The notes below the pieces were generated by a model that did not search any database, had not been told where the DNA came from, and saw only the letters and a list, made by a program, of their open reading frames with translations. A program made the translations under genes and the position numbers. Of a DNA stretch of 64,000 nucleotides, positions 53,558-62,801 are shown piece after piece. Source of the stretch: Candidatus Saccharicenans sp. Lineage in GTDB: Bacteria > Acidobacteriota > Aminicenantia > Aminicenantales > Saccharicenantaceae. The first letter of the stretch is position 1, and each line of letters starts with the position of its first letter. The DNA is taken from the NCBI GenBank assembly GCA_030017715.1, contig JASEIU010000001.1:334677-398676 (forward strand). Reading direction: 5' to 3'.

Positions 53558-55002
53558 TTCGGCCTCCCGACTAATTTGCCTTTGCTGATGGCGTAGATAT
53601 CATCCGTCACCATTTCAAAAGTGATGGCCCGGCCTTCGGCTCTGGCTCTGTCCTGCAGCCTCTGGCGATGGTAGGCCATGATGTCTTCCGGCAGAGGCAG
53701 ATGGCCTTTGTTGAAAATTCTGATAAAACCTTCATTGTCTCTCATCGGAATGATTTTCCCGTGGTTATAAATAGAGGGAGCAAAGGGCACATCCAGAAAA
53801 CCGGCTTCAAAGGCAGCCACGGTGCCGGTGGCCACATCGCCCTGGCCTATTTCATAAACCTTATTTAATAAACTCCGGACTTCGGCTTTTATCAGATTGA
53901 CTTCCGTCTCCAGGGCTTCAGGCTTGAAGATAACCTGGTCTTCGACCATATTGATCGCCTGACGGGTGGCTCTCAGGCCCTGAGCGTTGGCTTCCTTGGT
54001 GGGAATGCCCATGGCTTCATGGGGACTCTTAACGATTACTTTTTCGGCCCCGGAAAACCTGGCCACTATCGCCCCCAGGGCAATTACCGAAAAGGCCTTG
54101 GCTTCATCCTCCGGGAAGCCGCCCATCCATTGGTGGAAAACGGTGGTCAGCTCGAAATCGTCAAAACCTTCCTGGCGGAAATATTCTTCGGCCAGCTGGC
54201 GCAGGGCAGTGATGGCGGCAACATCCTGAATGATATTGCCGCCCTGCCCGTAGCCTAAAGTTATCGACCTGACACCCTGCCTGATGGCTAATAATCCTTC
54301 AATGATTCCGACTGCAATAGAAATGCATGGTGGCACCAGGGTGCCGGTCAGAGGTCCGAATGGCTCTCTATTTATTCTGATGCCGTTTTCTTCGTAGAGT
54401 CCGACCAGGCGGTCAACGTACTGCCAGTCGCGAAGTGATTTTTCGACCGGAACCCGCTTGGCGTAAGGAATGTTGTAAGAAATTCCTCCGCCTTCAAAGC
54501 TGGTAAAGCCGGCGGCCAGGGTAATCTCCGCCAGCAGCCGGGCATCAGGGGTCCCGTGCCGGACCTGAAGAGGTTTACTCAAGCTTTCCACCACCCGGCG
54601 GCAGCCCTCCAGCCCATGATTGACGGCCGGAAAACCGTTGAGCAGCGAGGTCCCGGCCTGTCTGGATTTTTCGATGCCCTTTTCGGCTTCTTCATACCTG
54701 TTCTGCCTGGTGTAGGCATCGATGGTGGTGGGCAGGAGGTCGGCCTGACCCTCGGTTTCCAGGTAGCGGAGCAGCTTGATGTGATCGTCTATCAGCGCCA
54801 CTCCGGCCCTGGGTTGAAGAAGAGTCCGGCCTTTTTCCCGGGCCTTTTGCATCGCCCGGGCAAACCTTCTTTCTTCTGGGATGGTCCGGTGAAATCTGAA
54901 AGCTTCTTCCAGCGACACCTTCTGACCCGTGGGCCAGGTTTGCAGAACCTCTTTTCTTATGTCATCGAATTCTTTGAGGTCGAGTTTTTGATTTTTTATC
55001 AT
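53554..55002 (-). CDS. glmE: Glutamate mutase (methylaspartate mutase) epsilon subunit
   Basis: 482 residues, the TIM-barrel catalytic subunit of coenzyme B12-dependent glutamate mutase, normal length. Family segments seen: QVRHGTPDARLLAEITLAAG, FEGGGISYNIPYAKRVP, INREPFGPLTGTLVPPCIS, SITLGYGQGGNIIQDVAAI, and FHQWMGGFPEDEAKAF. With GlmS it isomerises L-glutamate to 3-methylaspartate. It lies five bases after glmL and overlaps mal. Confidence 0.96.
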   Translation of the reverse strand: MIKNQKLDLKEFDDIRKEVLQTWPTGQKVSLEEAFRFHRTIPEERRFARAMQKAREKGRTLLQPRAGVALIDDHIKLLRYLETEGQADLLPTTIDAYTRQNRYEEAEKGIEKSRQAGTSLLNGFPAVNHGLEGCRRVVESLSKPLQVRHGTPDARLLAEITLAAGFTSFEGGGISYNIPYAKRVPVEKSLRDWQYVDRLVGLYEENGIRINREPFGPLTGTLVPPCISIAVGIIEGLLAIRQGVRSITLGYGQGGNIIQDVAAITALRQLAEEYFRQEGFDDFELTTVFHQWMGGFPEDEAKAFSVIALGAIVARFSGAEKVIVKSPHEAMGIPTKEANAQGLRATRQAINMVEDQVIFKPEALETEVNLIKAEVRSLLNKVYEIGQGDVATGTVAAFEAGFLDVPFAPSIYNHGKIIPMRDNEGFIRIFNKGHLPLPEDIMAYHRQRLQDRARAEGRAITFEMVTDDIYAISKGKLVGRPK

Positions 55003-55007
55003 GGCTA

Positions 55008-56420
55008 TTATCCTTCATCATTTAAGGTTTCTAATGATTCCACGGCCAGGGCGGTTGCTTCCCGGGGGTACTTTTCCACCAGATTCCCAAGCAGCGAGAA
55101 GAGGTACTTCCGGTCGGCAAAAAAGGATGGCTTCTCGGGCAGGAGCTTTTTTTCCTGACCGTATTGAATCAGTTTTTTAAGAGGAGTTTTCATGGCTGAG
55201 TTTGATTCCGCGGCTGACAGAAAGCCTCCGCTTCCTATAATGGCCCTGACTCGCCTGAGGTCTTTTCCGGTCTGGACGTAAACCTTGCCCTGGGGAGTGT
55301 AGGTTTCTTTCCAGCCGCCGATGTGCCTCAGGGCCGCATAATAAACGCAACTTTCAGCCAGCAGACGGTCAAATTGAAGTTCGTCTTCCGTTCGGGGGAG
55401 ATAATCAAGGTCCCGGGCTATCCTGTCCACATAGTTTCTCAGGGGCCCGGCCTCCAGTCCGAGCTCCCGGAGTCGGTTTTCGAGATAGGTCCAGCCGCTG
55501 TCGGCCAGAGAATGAGCGGATACCCTCATTCCCAGGTCTCCCTCCACGGTCCTCTTGACTCTTGGTTCTTTGATCCCCTTGAGGACTACCGTATCTGATT
55601 CCAGATAGGATTCTGTGTTGGAATAAAAATCGGTGGTGGCCCCGCCGATATCAATAGCTGCTATATCGGTCCAATCCGGCTGGTACCTGGGGATGGCCTC
55701 TATTAATTCAAAAACAGCCAGGGGGGTCGGCCTGGGCTGGCTTTCGAATGTTTCCACGATTTCAGATAAACCGCGACCGCTGACGATTCTCTGCAGAAAG
55801 ATTTCTCTTATTTTCTCTCTGGCCGGTTCGATATTTACCTGGCCCACTTCGGGCATCAGATTTTCAGTCACTATGACTTCCTTGGCCTTCATAAGGTCAA
55901 GCACCTCTTCAGCTACCGCCCTGTTTCCGGCATAGACCACAGGACAGGACAGAGAGGAGGCGGCCAGCTTCCGGGCGTTTTCCAGAACGTATTGACTATT
56001 TCCGCCGTCGGTGCCGCCGCTGAACAGCAGGATGTCAGGTTGAAGTTTTTCCAGATTGGCCAGGTCGCTGCGGGTCAGAGAGAAGGCCAAGCTGGCCACG
56101 ACTTTGCCCCCGGCCGACATGGCGGCCAACCTGGAAAGCTGAAGGGTCAGGTCCGGCACCAGCCCGATGGCCGCGATTCGCAAACCGCCCTTGGCCGAGG
56201 AAGAAAAAAATATTTCCGCCTGGCCCTTAAGCTCGCCGAGGGGCGTGTTTTTATCTTTAAGCAGCAATCCGGTCAGTGCCTCGGCGAATCCTCGCACCAG
56301 GTTATTCTGGGTGGTGGGAACGGAAAGTCTTTTTTCCAGACTCAGGCCTGAAACCGTCAGGGCAAACAGTCCACCCTTGGTCCAGGTGGAACCTATGTCA
56401 ATGCTGATTATCTTCTTCAT
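55008..56420 (-). CDS. glmL: Glutamate mutase reactivating ATPase MutL/GlmL
   Basis: 470 residues of the actin-like ATPase family linked to glutamate mutase. Phosphate loops are IDIGSTWTKGGLF at the N terminus and DIGGATTDFYSN in the middle; ILLFSGGTDGGNSQYVLENA is family-typical. It is thought to exchange damaged cobalamin on the mutase. ATG 56420 was chosen because it gives the canonical MKKIISIDIGST start one base after the glmS stop; an upstream in-frame codon at 56444 would overlap glmS. Confidence 0.93.
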   Translation of the reverse strand: MKKIISIDIGSTWTKGGLFALTVSGLSLEKRLSVPTTQNNLVRGFAEALTGLLLKDKNTPLGELKGQAEIFFSSSAKGGLRIAAIGLVPDLTLQLSRLAAMSAGGKVVASLAFSLTRSDLANLEKLQPDILLFSGGTDGGNSQYVLENARKLAASSLSCPVVYAGNRAVAEEVLDLMKAKEVIVTENLMPEVGQVNIEPAREKIREIFLQRIVSGRGLSEIVETFESQPRPTPLAVFELIEAIPRYQPDWTDIAAIDIGGATTDFYSNTESYLESDTVVLKGIKEPRVKRTVEGDLGMRVSAHSLADSGWTYLENRLRELGLEAGPLRNYVDRIARDLDYLPRTEDELQFDRLLAESCVYYAALRHIGGWKETYTPQGKVYVQTGKDLRRVRAIIGSGGFLSAAESNSAMKTPLKKLIQYGQEKKLLPEKPSFFADRKYLFSLLGNLVEKYPREATALAVESLETLNDEG

Positions 56421-56421
56421 T

Positions 56422-56961
56422 TCAGTTGCGTTGCCGGGTGCCAAAATTAACTGACTCTGCAGCCTCAGGATCGGCTTCAGAGTTTTTAGAATCAGCTCTG
56501 AACTTTTCCCTGATATCCTGTCTTAAAAGCTCGGCTACTTTTTTCAGGTCAACGTCGGGCGAGAATACCCGGTCAAAACCCATGTCCTTGAATTTCTTTT
56601 CCACCACCTCGAAGGGCGTTTTGCCCACCACCAGGTTGCCCCCGACGTAGAGAAGAATCCTGTCCAGTCCTTTCTCTGTGCACAGGTCACGAAAACCCTG
56701 GCAGTCGATTTCGCCATGGCCGTAGAGCGAGGACACCAGAATGGCCTTAGCGTTGGTTTCAATGGCGGCGTTGATGAATTCCTGCTGGGAAACCATAACT
56801 CCGAGATTAACCACCTTGAATCCCTCAGAGGTGAAGAATAACTCCAGGATTTTATTGCCCACCGAATGACAATCGGCTCCTATTACTCCGAGAACAATCG
56901 TCTGCTTTTCCATGGTTGTCGTCGAACTCCCGTCTGGTTTGTTTCCTGTCTCGTTTTTCAT
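56422..56961 (-). CDS. glmS: Glutamate mutase sigma (B12-binding) subunit
   Basis: Binds adenosylcobalamin base-off through the DxHxxG motif ([12 protein letters not shown]), with SSLYGHGE and [10 protein letters not shown] for the nucleotide tail. The clostridial protein starts at [16 protein letters not shown] sequence, which matches an internal ATG at 56913; the longer start at 56961 would add a low-complexity 16 residues. A C-terminal extension of about 25 residues (Glu/Ala-rich) is also beyond family length. First metabolic gene after the GntR regulator. Confidence 0.95.
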   Translation of the reverse strand: MKNETGNKPDGSSTTTMEKQTIVLGVIGADCHSVGNKILELFFTSEGFKVVNLGVMVSQQEFINAAIETNAKAILVSSLYGHGEIDCQGFRDLCTEKGLDRILLYVGGNLVVGKTPFEVVEKKFKDMGFDRVFSPDVDLKKVAELLRQDIREKFRADSKNSEADPEAAESVNFGTRQRN

Positions 56962-57003
56962 CTGTCAGAATGACCTCGCTTCAGGCTTGAATTTTTTAAA
57001 GGG

Positions 57004-57993
57004 TCAGGGATTCAGCAGCTGGCTGATTTTTTCTTCGACATACAGAAGAGAACCGCGCTCGATCTGATAATCAAAAACAATCACCTTGCCGCCCCGCTCA
57101 GTAAAATTCTGGACCGCAGCCGTATTTTCTTTTTTGCGCTGGAGCTGATATCCGGGCGGAATGAAAACAACGTCGACGGCAGTTAAAAACTCCGGCAAGC
57201 GGTCTTCATCCTTCAGAAAGAGGCAGGGAACCGGGCCGGTTGTCAGGCCCATATTTTTTAACCTGGCCACCACCCGGTTCAAAAAGTTCTGGCTCTCGCA
57301 GACTACGCCCAGTTTCTGAACCGGGCTCAGGCTGGCCATCTCCATGATGGTTTCCTGGCTGGGGGAGACAGCCACCTGAATCATTTTTTCCTTCAGTCCG
57401 GGCAGTTTTCCCAGCAGCTCGCTGTAATGAGTGCTGGTGGTGAGAATCAGGTCAAAGGGTTTAAGCCGTTTCTCAGCTTCCGGGTCGGCCGCCAGGTCGT
57501 CAAGAAGGAACTTGGTCACCCGAACATGCCTGAGGAAGATAAGCTGTCTTTCAAAGATCGATAAGCTTTCAGGGTTGCAATCGATGATGGCCACGTTGAA
57601 ATCTTCCAGTCTTTCTTCTCTCTGGATGATGGCCAGCTCGACAAAGGTTTTTATCTCCTGGTAGGAAAAATTCATCTTCCGGAGCTCTTCCAGAAGGTTG
57701 TCTATCAATTTCTGGGCTCTTTCTTTTCTTCCGGCGGGGATGACGTCCTGTCTGGAGGAAATAAAAGTTCCCCGGCCCTGAGTGGTTTCGATGAGTCCGT
57801 CGGCGGCCATGAGTTCATAGGCCTTTTTCACCGTGCCCCTGGCAATGTTAAGCTGGGCGGCCAGCTCTCTTTCGGTCGGAAGTTTGTCTCCAGGCTTTAG
57901 CTGATTTTCGTGGATCAATGAAGTTATTTGCTTTATTATCTGGCGATAGGTAGGGACAGGGCTGTTTTTATCAATCTTAATTTTCGTATTCAT
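57004..57993 (-). CDS. GntR-family regulator with periplasmic-binding-protein-like sensor domain
   Basis: 329 residues. The N terminus is a GntR winged helix (KIDKNSPVPTYRQIIKQI, KLPTERELAAQLNIARGTVK, GLIETTQGRGTF). After a helical linker, residues about 130-325 look like a two-lobed ligand-binding domain (FNVAIIDCNPESLSIFE, FDLILTTSTHYSELLG, KLGVVCES). It is the first gene of the methylaspartate operon, with 42 bases to glmS. It probably senses glutamate or a pathway product and binds the tandem repeats in its own promoter. Confidence 0.87.
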   Translation of the reverse strand: MNTKIKIDKNSPVPTYRQIIKQITSLIHENQLKPGDKLPTERELAAQLNIARGTVKKAYELMAADGLIETTQGRGTFISSRQDVIPAGRKERAQKLIDNLLEELRKMNFSYQEIKTFVELAIIQREERLEDFNVAIIDCNPESLSIFERQLIFLRHVRVTKFLLDDLAADPEAEKRLKPFDLILTTSTHYSELLGKLPGLKEKMIQVAVSPSQETIMEMASLSPVQKLGVVCESQNFLNRVVARLKNMGLTTGPVPCLFLKDEDRLPEFLTAVDVVFIPPGYQLQRKKENTAAVQNFTERGGKVIVFDYQIERGSLLYVEEKISQLLNP

Positions 57994-58031
57994 ATTACTC
58001 CTTTCTATGCCGGTATAATTTCAGATGAGCC

Positions 58032-58060
58032 ATTATATACCAATATATACCAATAAGCAA
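58032..58060 (-). promoter_or_regulatory. Methylaspartate operon promoter with tandem operator
   Basis: Minus strand TTGCTT (58055-58060), 17-base spacer, TATAAT (58032-58037). On the plus strand the spacer and -10 carry two perfect adjacent copies of TATATACCAA (58034-58043 and 58044-58053). This is a likely operator for the GntR protein encoded 39 bases downstream. Confidence 0.72.
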
Positions 58061-58257
58061 GTGTCATTTGCAGATTTCTTTGATTATTATGTTGCTGATA
58101 TTTTGCCAGGATTATGTTTGAGGAAAGCCTGAGCTATGAGTTTAATTTAATTTTTTCTCTTATTTACAGAAGAAAATAGGGCGCCAATCAAAATTCGTAA
58201 TAAGAGAGCTTTCTTGGTTCTTTTGGCTCTGGTTTTCAGGGGCTTTACAGTCTGATG

Positions 58258-60144
58258 TCAGTGCTTTTTCAGCAGCACCAGGCCGGCCATCGTTCCGTTA
58301 TATTTTCCGTTTTCTATGGTCAGCTGTCCATTAATCACCTGATATTCAACACCCCGGGCATAAGCGTGCGGATTGGAAACAGAGGACGGCAGCTGAATTT
58401 TTTTCAGGGCGAGCAGCACCAGGTCGGCTTTGTTGCCTTCCCGGATTACTCCGCGGTCTTTCCAGCCCATTATTTCGGCGGGAAGCGAAGTCTGGCTTCT
58501 TATGGCCTGACTCAGGGTTATTACCTTTTCTGCCAGGGCATACTTTTTGATTTTGTAAAGAAACGTGGAGTAGGACCTGACATGAGGCAGGTCAATTCCA
58601 AAGTAAGGGACGATGCCGTCGCTGCCGGTGGCCACATATTCTTTCTTTATAAAATATTCAATATCGTTTTCGCTCATCTGCAGGGGGATGCCTTTTGCTC
58701 CCATAAGTTCAAGTTCTATGGCCGTTTCCTCCACGCTTCGGCCCTTGATTCTGGAAGCCTCGAGCAGGGTCTTGCCTTCGAGATTTTTTTCCACGCATAT
58801 TCCTATGAGCATTTGTTCGGGCGAGATGGTCTCCTGGAAATATTTTCTTATGGCTTCTCTGATTCGTGGACCTTCAGTCGGGTCTGTCAGTCGGGTGTAA
58901 AAGAGATTCCTTTCACGCTCGTTTTCCGGTCCCTGAAATCTGTTCAACGGCATCAAGAGTTCCGCCACCAGCGAGACCAGTCTTTTTCTGGGAATTTCCT
59001 CCAGGTATTTTTCATGTTCGGGTGTCAGCGGATAATACGGCGTGACCTTCTTATAAAGCTCGATCAGTTCCCTGTCCCGCAGATAGCTGAAGATGTTTTC
59101 CACATCCTGTCCGGTGAGTCGGGGCGCCTCGCTTCCGGTCCAGATCTCTCGGGGAATGATATTCCGATAGGGGACGGTATTGGCAAATTGATACGGATAC
59201 TGATCGGCTGTGATTCTCAGGCCGCGGGAGCGGGCTTTTTCAATCAGGGCGCAGACTTCAGCCGCGTGTCCCCAGTTATTCCTGCGGATGAGTTTTAAGT
59301 GGGAAATATGGGCCGGCACACCGGCTTTTTCCGCAATTTCAATCAATTCTTCGATCGCTTCTAATATCCTGTCGCCTTCATTCCGGATGTGGCTGTGGTA
59401 GATTCCTCCGTACGGAGCGATGACTTTCGCCAGTTCGATGATTTCTTCAGTTTTAGCGAAGATGCCGGGCTGGTAAATAAGACCGGTGGAAAGCCCCCAG
59501 GCTCCTTCTTCCATCGCCTCTTTCACCAGAGCTTTCATCCTTTCCAGCTCTTCCGGTGTCGGCTGGCGATTTTCGTTGCCCATAACTCTTTCCCTGACCG
59601 CGCCGTGCCCCACCAGGGGAGCGACGTTCGGGCCGAGTCCGCTTTTCTTCCACCTTTCGATGACGGTCGAGGGCTTTTCAAAGAGCGGCCAGGCGCTCCC
59701 GCCGCACTGTCCGGTGACCACTGTGGTCACTCCCTGATATAAGTAGTTGAGGGCCGGTCGGGCCTCCAGGAAATACATCGTCCAGTCAACGTGAGTGTGC
59801 AGATCGATGAAGCCCGGGGTTAGAATAAGGCCGTCGGCCCGGATGGTTTTCCTGGCCGGGTCCGATATTCCTTTCCCTATTTTTACTATGGTATCGCCTG
59901 AGATCGCCAGGTCAGCTTTGAAAGGAGGTTTGAGCGTTCCGTCGTATACGGTGGCGTTTTTTATCAGCAAATCGTACCTGACAGCTTTTTCCCCGGAGGC
60001 GAAGGAGACCTGGCTCGAAACTAAGAAGATAAAAATTGCCAGAATTATGAATGACAGAAAATTGCTCGGGAAGGGCAGGCGGGTTTTTTTCTTTTGAGAT
60101 GGCGCAGGATAAAAACGCCGGATTTTTCGCAGCTTTTTCAGCAT
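58258..60144 (-). CDS. Exported D-aminoacylase/N-acyl-D-amino-acid deacylase family amidohydrolase
   Basis: 628 residues, amidohydrolase superfamily. A basic N terminus and hydrophobic segment (about 29-49) indicate export or membrane anchoring. Metal-site motifs: PGFIDLHTHVDW, VVTGQCGGS, IYHSHIRNEGD, ISHLKLIRRN and ATGSDGIVPY, as in D-aminoacylases. It would release D-amino acids or deacylate modified peptides outside the cytoplasm. ATG 60144 follows GGAGG. A -10 TATAAT lies at 60177-60182 (minus). It is next to the methylaspartate operon but separated by 264 bases and its own promoter. Confidence 0.88.
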   Translation of the reverse strand: MLKKLRKIRRFYPAPSQKKKTRLPFPSNFLSFIILAIFIFLVSSQVSFASGEKAVRYDLLIKNATVYDGTLKPPFKADLAISGDTIVKIGKGISDPARKTIRADGLILTPGFIDLHTHVDWTMYFLEARPALNYLYQGVTTVVTGQCGGSAWPLFEKPSTVIERWKKSGLGPNVAPLVGHGAVRERVMGNENRQPTPEELERMKALVKEAMEEGAWGLSTGLIYQPGIFAKTEEIIELAKVIAPYGGIYHSHIRNEGDRILEAIEELIEIAEKAGVPAHISHLKLIRRNNWGHAAEVCALIEKARSRGLRITADQYPYQFANTVPYRNIIPREIWTGSEAPRLTGQDVENIFSYLRDRELIELYKKVTPYYPLTPEHEKYLEEIPRKRLVSLVAELLMPLNRFQGPENERERNLFYTRLTDPTEGPRIREAIRKYFQETISPEQMLIGICVEKNLEGKTLLEASRIKGRSVEETAIELELMGAKGIPLQMSENDIEYFIKKEYVATGSDGIVPYFGIDLPHVRSYSTFLYKIKKYALAEKVITLSQAIRSQTSLPAEIMGWKDRGVIREGNKADLVLLALKKIQLPSSVSNPHAYARGVEYQVINGQLTIENGKYNGTMAGLVLLKKH

Positions 60145-60452
60145 GGCTCCTCCTTTTATCGTTTTTGGCTGTCGCTATTATACCCGAAAACTGAGGTCTG
60201 AATACTTGTTAATTGTTTTCTTGATCAACCCGTATGACCGACTGTTTAATTGGCCGATTAAATTCGGAGATCTCGGAACTGGCCCCCTGGCATTCTTTAC
60301 CTGAACTTGCTCTGTCCGAAATATTTGGCATCTGGCGCTCATCAGGCGATTGAACATAAGAGATTATCAGAAACAAGCATTATGCGATTCCGCAAGTTTT
60401 GAGATACTCCTGCCCGCGGGCTCTCAATGAAAACGAATAGAAAAAAATAGGT
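60145..60452. other. Intergenic region, promoter of the D-aminoacylase gene only
   Basis: The proximal part has the -10 box TATAAT (60177-60182, minus). The remainder up to the left inverted repeat shows no gene, RNA or repeat that I can support. Confidence 0.5.
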
Positions 60453-60477
60453 GAATGAGTATAGTGTCCCCCGTTTT
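60453..60477 (+). repeat. Left inverted repeat of the DUF4438 cassette
   Basis: Reads GAATGAGTATA then GTGTCCCCCGTTTT. It matches the complement of 62486-62510 with one mismatch in 25. The DUF4438 stop codon (60476-60478) lies at its inner edge. Confidence 0.85.
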
Positions 60478-62413
60478 AAATGTCTTTTCTCAGGCCGAGG
60501 AGGCGGGCCATGTTGGCCTTCGGGTCGATTTTAACCTTTATACGGCCGGGCATGGCGCTAAGTATCGGGTTGAGGCCGGGACCATGGCCGGAGTAATCGC
60601 TGAATCCGTGGATTACCACGCCAACGGTCACCGCTCCTTCATACCTCCCGCGGCCGTAGTAATCGTAATGGTCTCTGATGGCCACGATGTCGCCGAGCCG
60701 CAGTTTTTTCAGGTTGAATTTCTCCACCGTCTCCGGACAGGTTGTCTGGATATCATAGTCGATGGCTTCAATGCCCTGGCCGCCGATTCCCGAGCCCATA
60801 AGATAACCGGGCACTTCAGCCGCCACCGGCACAACTAACTGATTTCCTTCGACCACAATGCCCATCTTTTCCAGAGCTTCGGGTGATATCTTGTTGACCC
60901 GGACATCCTCAAACCCCAGGATCTTCAGCCCGACTCCGCGCGCTTTAACCATGATCCGGTCGTAGAGAGCCAGTTTTTCTTTGACCTCGGCCGGGAACCA
61001 GACCTTGTCGTCGGAACCGGCATGACGCCCGATGTAAATTCCCTTGCTGCCGCGCGCCTCTCCGGAAATCACCACCGCCTCATTTCCGATGCAGGCTAAT
61101 ATTGCCAGAGCCGTTTCCATCGGGTTTTGACGGTCGCGTCCCTGGATGGTTACGTCCGGCTCGACGTGGTCGGCCTCCGCCCAGCCGTAAGTCGTGTCGC
61201 CGTAGCTGACGCTGTAATTTATCGAAGCCATGCCGATTCCCAGCTTTGATTTTCCGTCGTACCCGGGAGAATAGTCCAGGGCGGACGGCGGCTGAATAAC
61301 GCCCTCGACGGCGATCGTCAGCAGTTCATCCTTGTTGGTCCGGATCGGGCCGGAATAAGGGGCTTTTTTCGCAGCCCGGGGATTCTGGTTTGCGGCCGGG
61401 GCGGTCGATTTAACCTGTTTCGCCGTTGCCGGCGGCAAGCCCAGCAGCCTGGCCAGGCTGGCTTCCCGGTCAAGCCGGTAAGTTAGTTTTCCGGTCTGGC
61501 AGGAAAGAACCGGAGTTACGCCTATTCCCAGCCCGGAAATGTCGCTCGGCCCGCTGACCACCACGGCTACCGTTCCCGCGCCTATGTAATATCCTTTGCC
61601 GTAGTTGCATTCGATGTCTTCGAGGTAAACCAGGTCGCCGAACCGCAGCTCATCGAGACCGTATTTTTTAATGTCCGGCGGATAGCAGGTCTGAATGCTG
61701 AAATGGCCGTAAAGACTTCCCGCCCCCGGTCCGGAGCCGACGATTTCAGCCGGAATCTTTTTCACCACCGGGACCTCCAGCTTGCCGTCCCTGATGCTGA
61801 TGGCCATTTTTTCCAGCACCGCCGGCGACAGGCTGTGAACAAAAACTTCCGGGAAGCCTTCAATGGCCAGCCCGATTCCTTCGGCTTTAACCTGAAGCTC
61901 ATCGCCAATGGCCAGCTTCTCTTTCACTGCGTCGGGAAAATGGACCAGGACATAACTTCCGAATTTCCCGATGACCAGGCCCTTTTCGCCCCTGGCGGCG
62001 CCGCCGAGCACCCGGACCTCGTTGCCGATAGCTGTCTGGGTGAGCCAGGCCTGCCGGAATCTTTCCTCACCGACACCTTCGGTGGCGACTCCAATTGTGA
62101 CCTGGTCAGCGGCGGCCCAGCCGAAAACAGGCTGGCCTAAATTCAGGGTGTAATTTATTCCGGCTACACCGATGGCCATTTTTGGTTTCCCGTCCCAGGT
62201 GGTCAGGTAATAGCGCGAGGGCTGGGGGTGAGCTATCTGGCCCTTAACCGCAGTGACCACCAGCCGGTCCCTGTTGGTCTTTAAGGCCGGAGAATCCTGC
62301 CCGGCCGCATATAATTGAACAAGACTGATGATAAGAAGCAAAATCAACGGTAAAGTTTGCTTACACAGTCGCCATCCGCGGACCTTAATCATTGAATTTC
62401 TTCTTTTTGACAT
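60476..62413 (-). CDS. Exported protein with two tandem DUF4438 (TM1086-like) domains
   Basis: 645 residues from ATG 62413, chosen because AGGAGG (62420-62425) lies six bases upstream; longer frames lack one. A signal sequence (QTLPLILLLIISLVQLYAAG) is followed by two homologous halves of about 290 residues. They share TNRDRLVVTAVKGQI/TNKDELLTIAVEGVI, INYTLNLGQPVFGWA/INYSVSYGDTTYGWA, GGAARGEKGLVIG/SGEARGSKGIYIG and the ends ARLLGLPP/ARLLGLRK. This resembles DUF4438, known as single-domain cytoplasmic proteins such as Thermotoga TM1086; function unknown. Duplication plus export is unusual. Confidence 0.82.
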   Translation of the reverse strand: MSKRRNSMIKVRGWRLCKQTLPLILLLIISLVQLYAAGQDSPALKTNRDRLVVTAVKGQIAHPQPSRYYLTTWDGKPKMAIGVAGINYTLNLGQPVFGWAAADQVTIGVATEGVGEERFRQAWLTQTAIGNEVRVLGGAARGEKGLVIGKFGSYVLVHFPDAVKEKLAIGDELQVKAEGIGLAIEGFPEVFVHSLSPAVLEKMAISIRDGKLEVPVVKKIPAEIVGSGPGAGSLYGHFSIQTCYPPDIKKYGLDELRFGDLVYLEDIECNYGKGYYIGAGTVAVVVSGPSDISGLGIGVTPVLSCQTGKLTYRLDREASLARLLGLPPATAKQVKSTAPAANQNPRAAKKAPYSGPIRTNKDELLTIAVEGVIQPPSALDYSPGYDGKSKLGIGMASINYSVSYGDTTYGWAEADHVEPDVTIQGRDRQNPMETALAILACIGNEAVVISGEARGSKGIYIGRHAGSDDKVWFPAEVKEKLALYDRIMVKARGVGLKILGFEDVRVNKISPEALEKMGIVVEGNQLVVPVAAEVPGYLMGSGIGGQGIEAIDYDIQTTCPETVEKFNLKKLRLGDIVAIRDHYDYYGRGRYEGAVTVGVVIHGFSDYSGHGPGLNPILSAMPGRIKVKIDPKANMARLLGLRKDI

Positions 62414-62452
62414 GCCGGACCTCCTGACTAATTCATTTAGCAAATTGGCATT

Positions 62453-62482
62453 ATTATAATTTTTTTCTTTCCTGCCCGGCAA
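62453..62482 (-). promoter_or_regulatory. Promoter of the DUF4438 gene
   Basis: Minus strand TTGCCG (62477-62482), 18-base spacer, TATAAT (62453-62458). It lies just inside the right inverted repeat. Confidence 0.55.
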
Positions 62483-62485
62483 TTA

Positions 62486-62510
62486 AAAACGGGGGACACA
62501 ATACTCATTC
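62486..62510 (-). repeat. Right inverted repeat of the DUF4438 cassette
   Basis: On the minus strand reads GAATGAGTATT then GTGTCCCCCGTTTT, the mirror of 60453-60477. Beyond it, 62511-62801 shows no gene. Confidence 0.85.
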
Positions 62511-62801
62511 CCCGATTCTTTATAAATCAGTGCAGTTTTTAATTCCATAGCAAAGGTAAATTATATGAAAGTTCGATTCCCGCTGATTGTCATTCATCCC
62601 GTCTGAAAAACCTTTACCCGTAAGAATTAAGGCTTTGGTTAAGCTCATATTCAAATCTTGCCTGGCGAGGGAATGCTGAAAGCGATAACAGGCAAAATTT
62701 CAGTTCTTTTATGGGAGTCAGAAGGCTTCCGGCCGCGAAATCAGAAATGCTTTTCCTGAAAATCATATCTTTTGCGGAGAAATTGTTTCTTATCCGAAAT
62801 C

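Larger units (their letters stand above)
60453..62510. mobile_element. Inverted-repeat-bounded 2058-base cassette carrying one DUF4438 gene
   Basis: Inverted repeats of about 25 bases bound this segment and enclose exactly one gene with its own promoter and ribosome site. No transposase is inside, so it could be a non-autonomous element, a pair of REP-like sequences, or coincidence of two regulatory copies. Confidence 0.45.
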
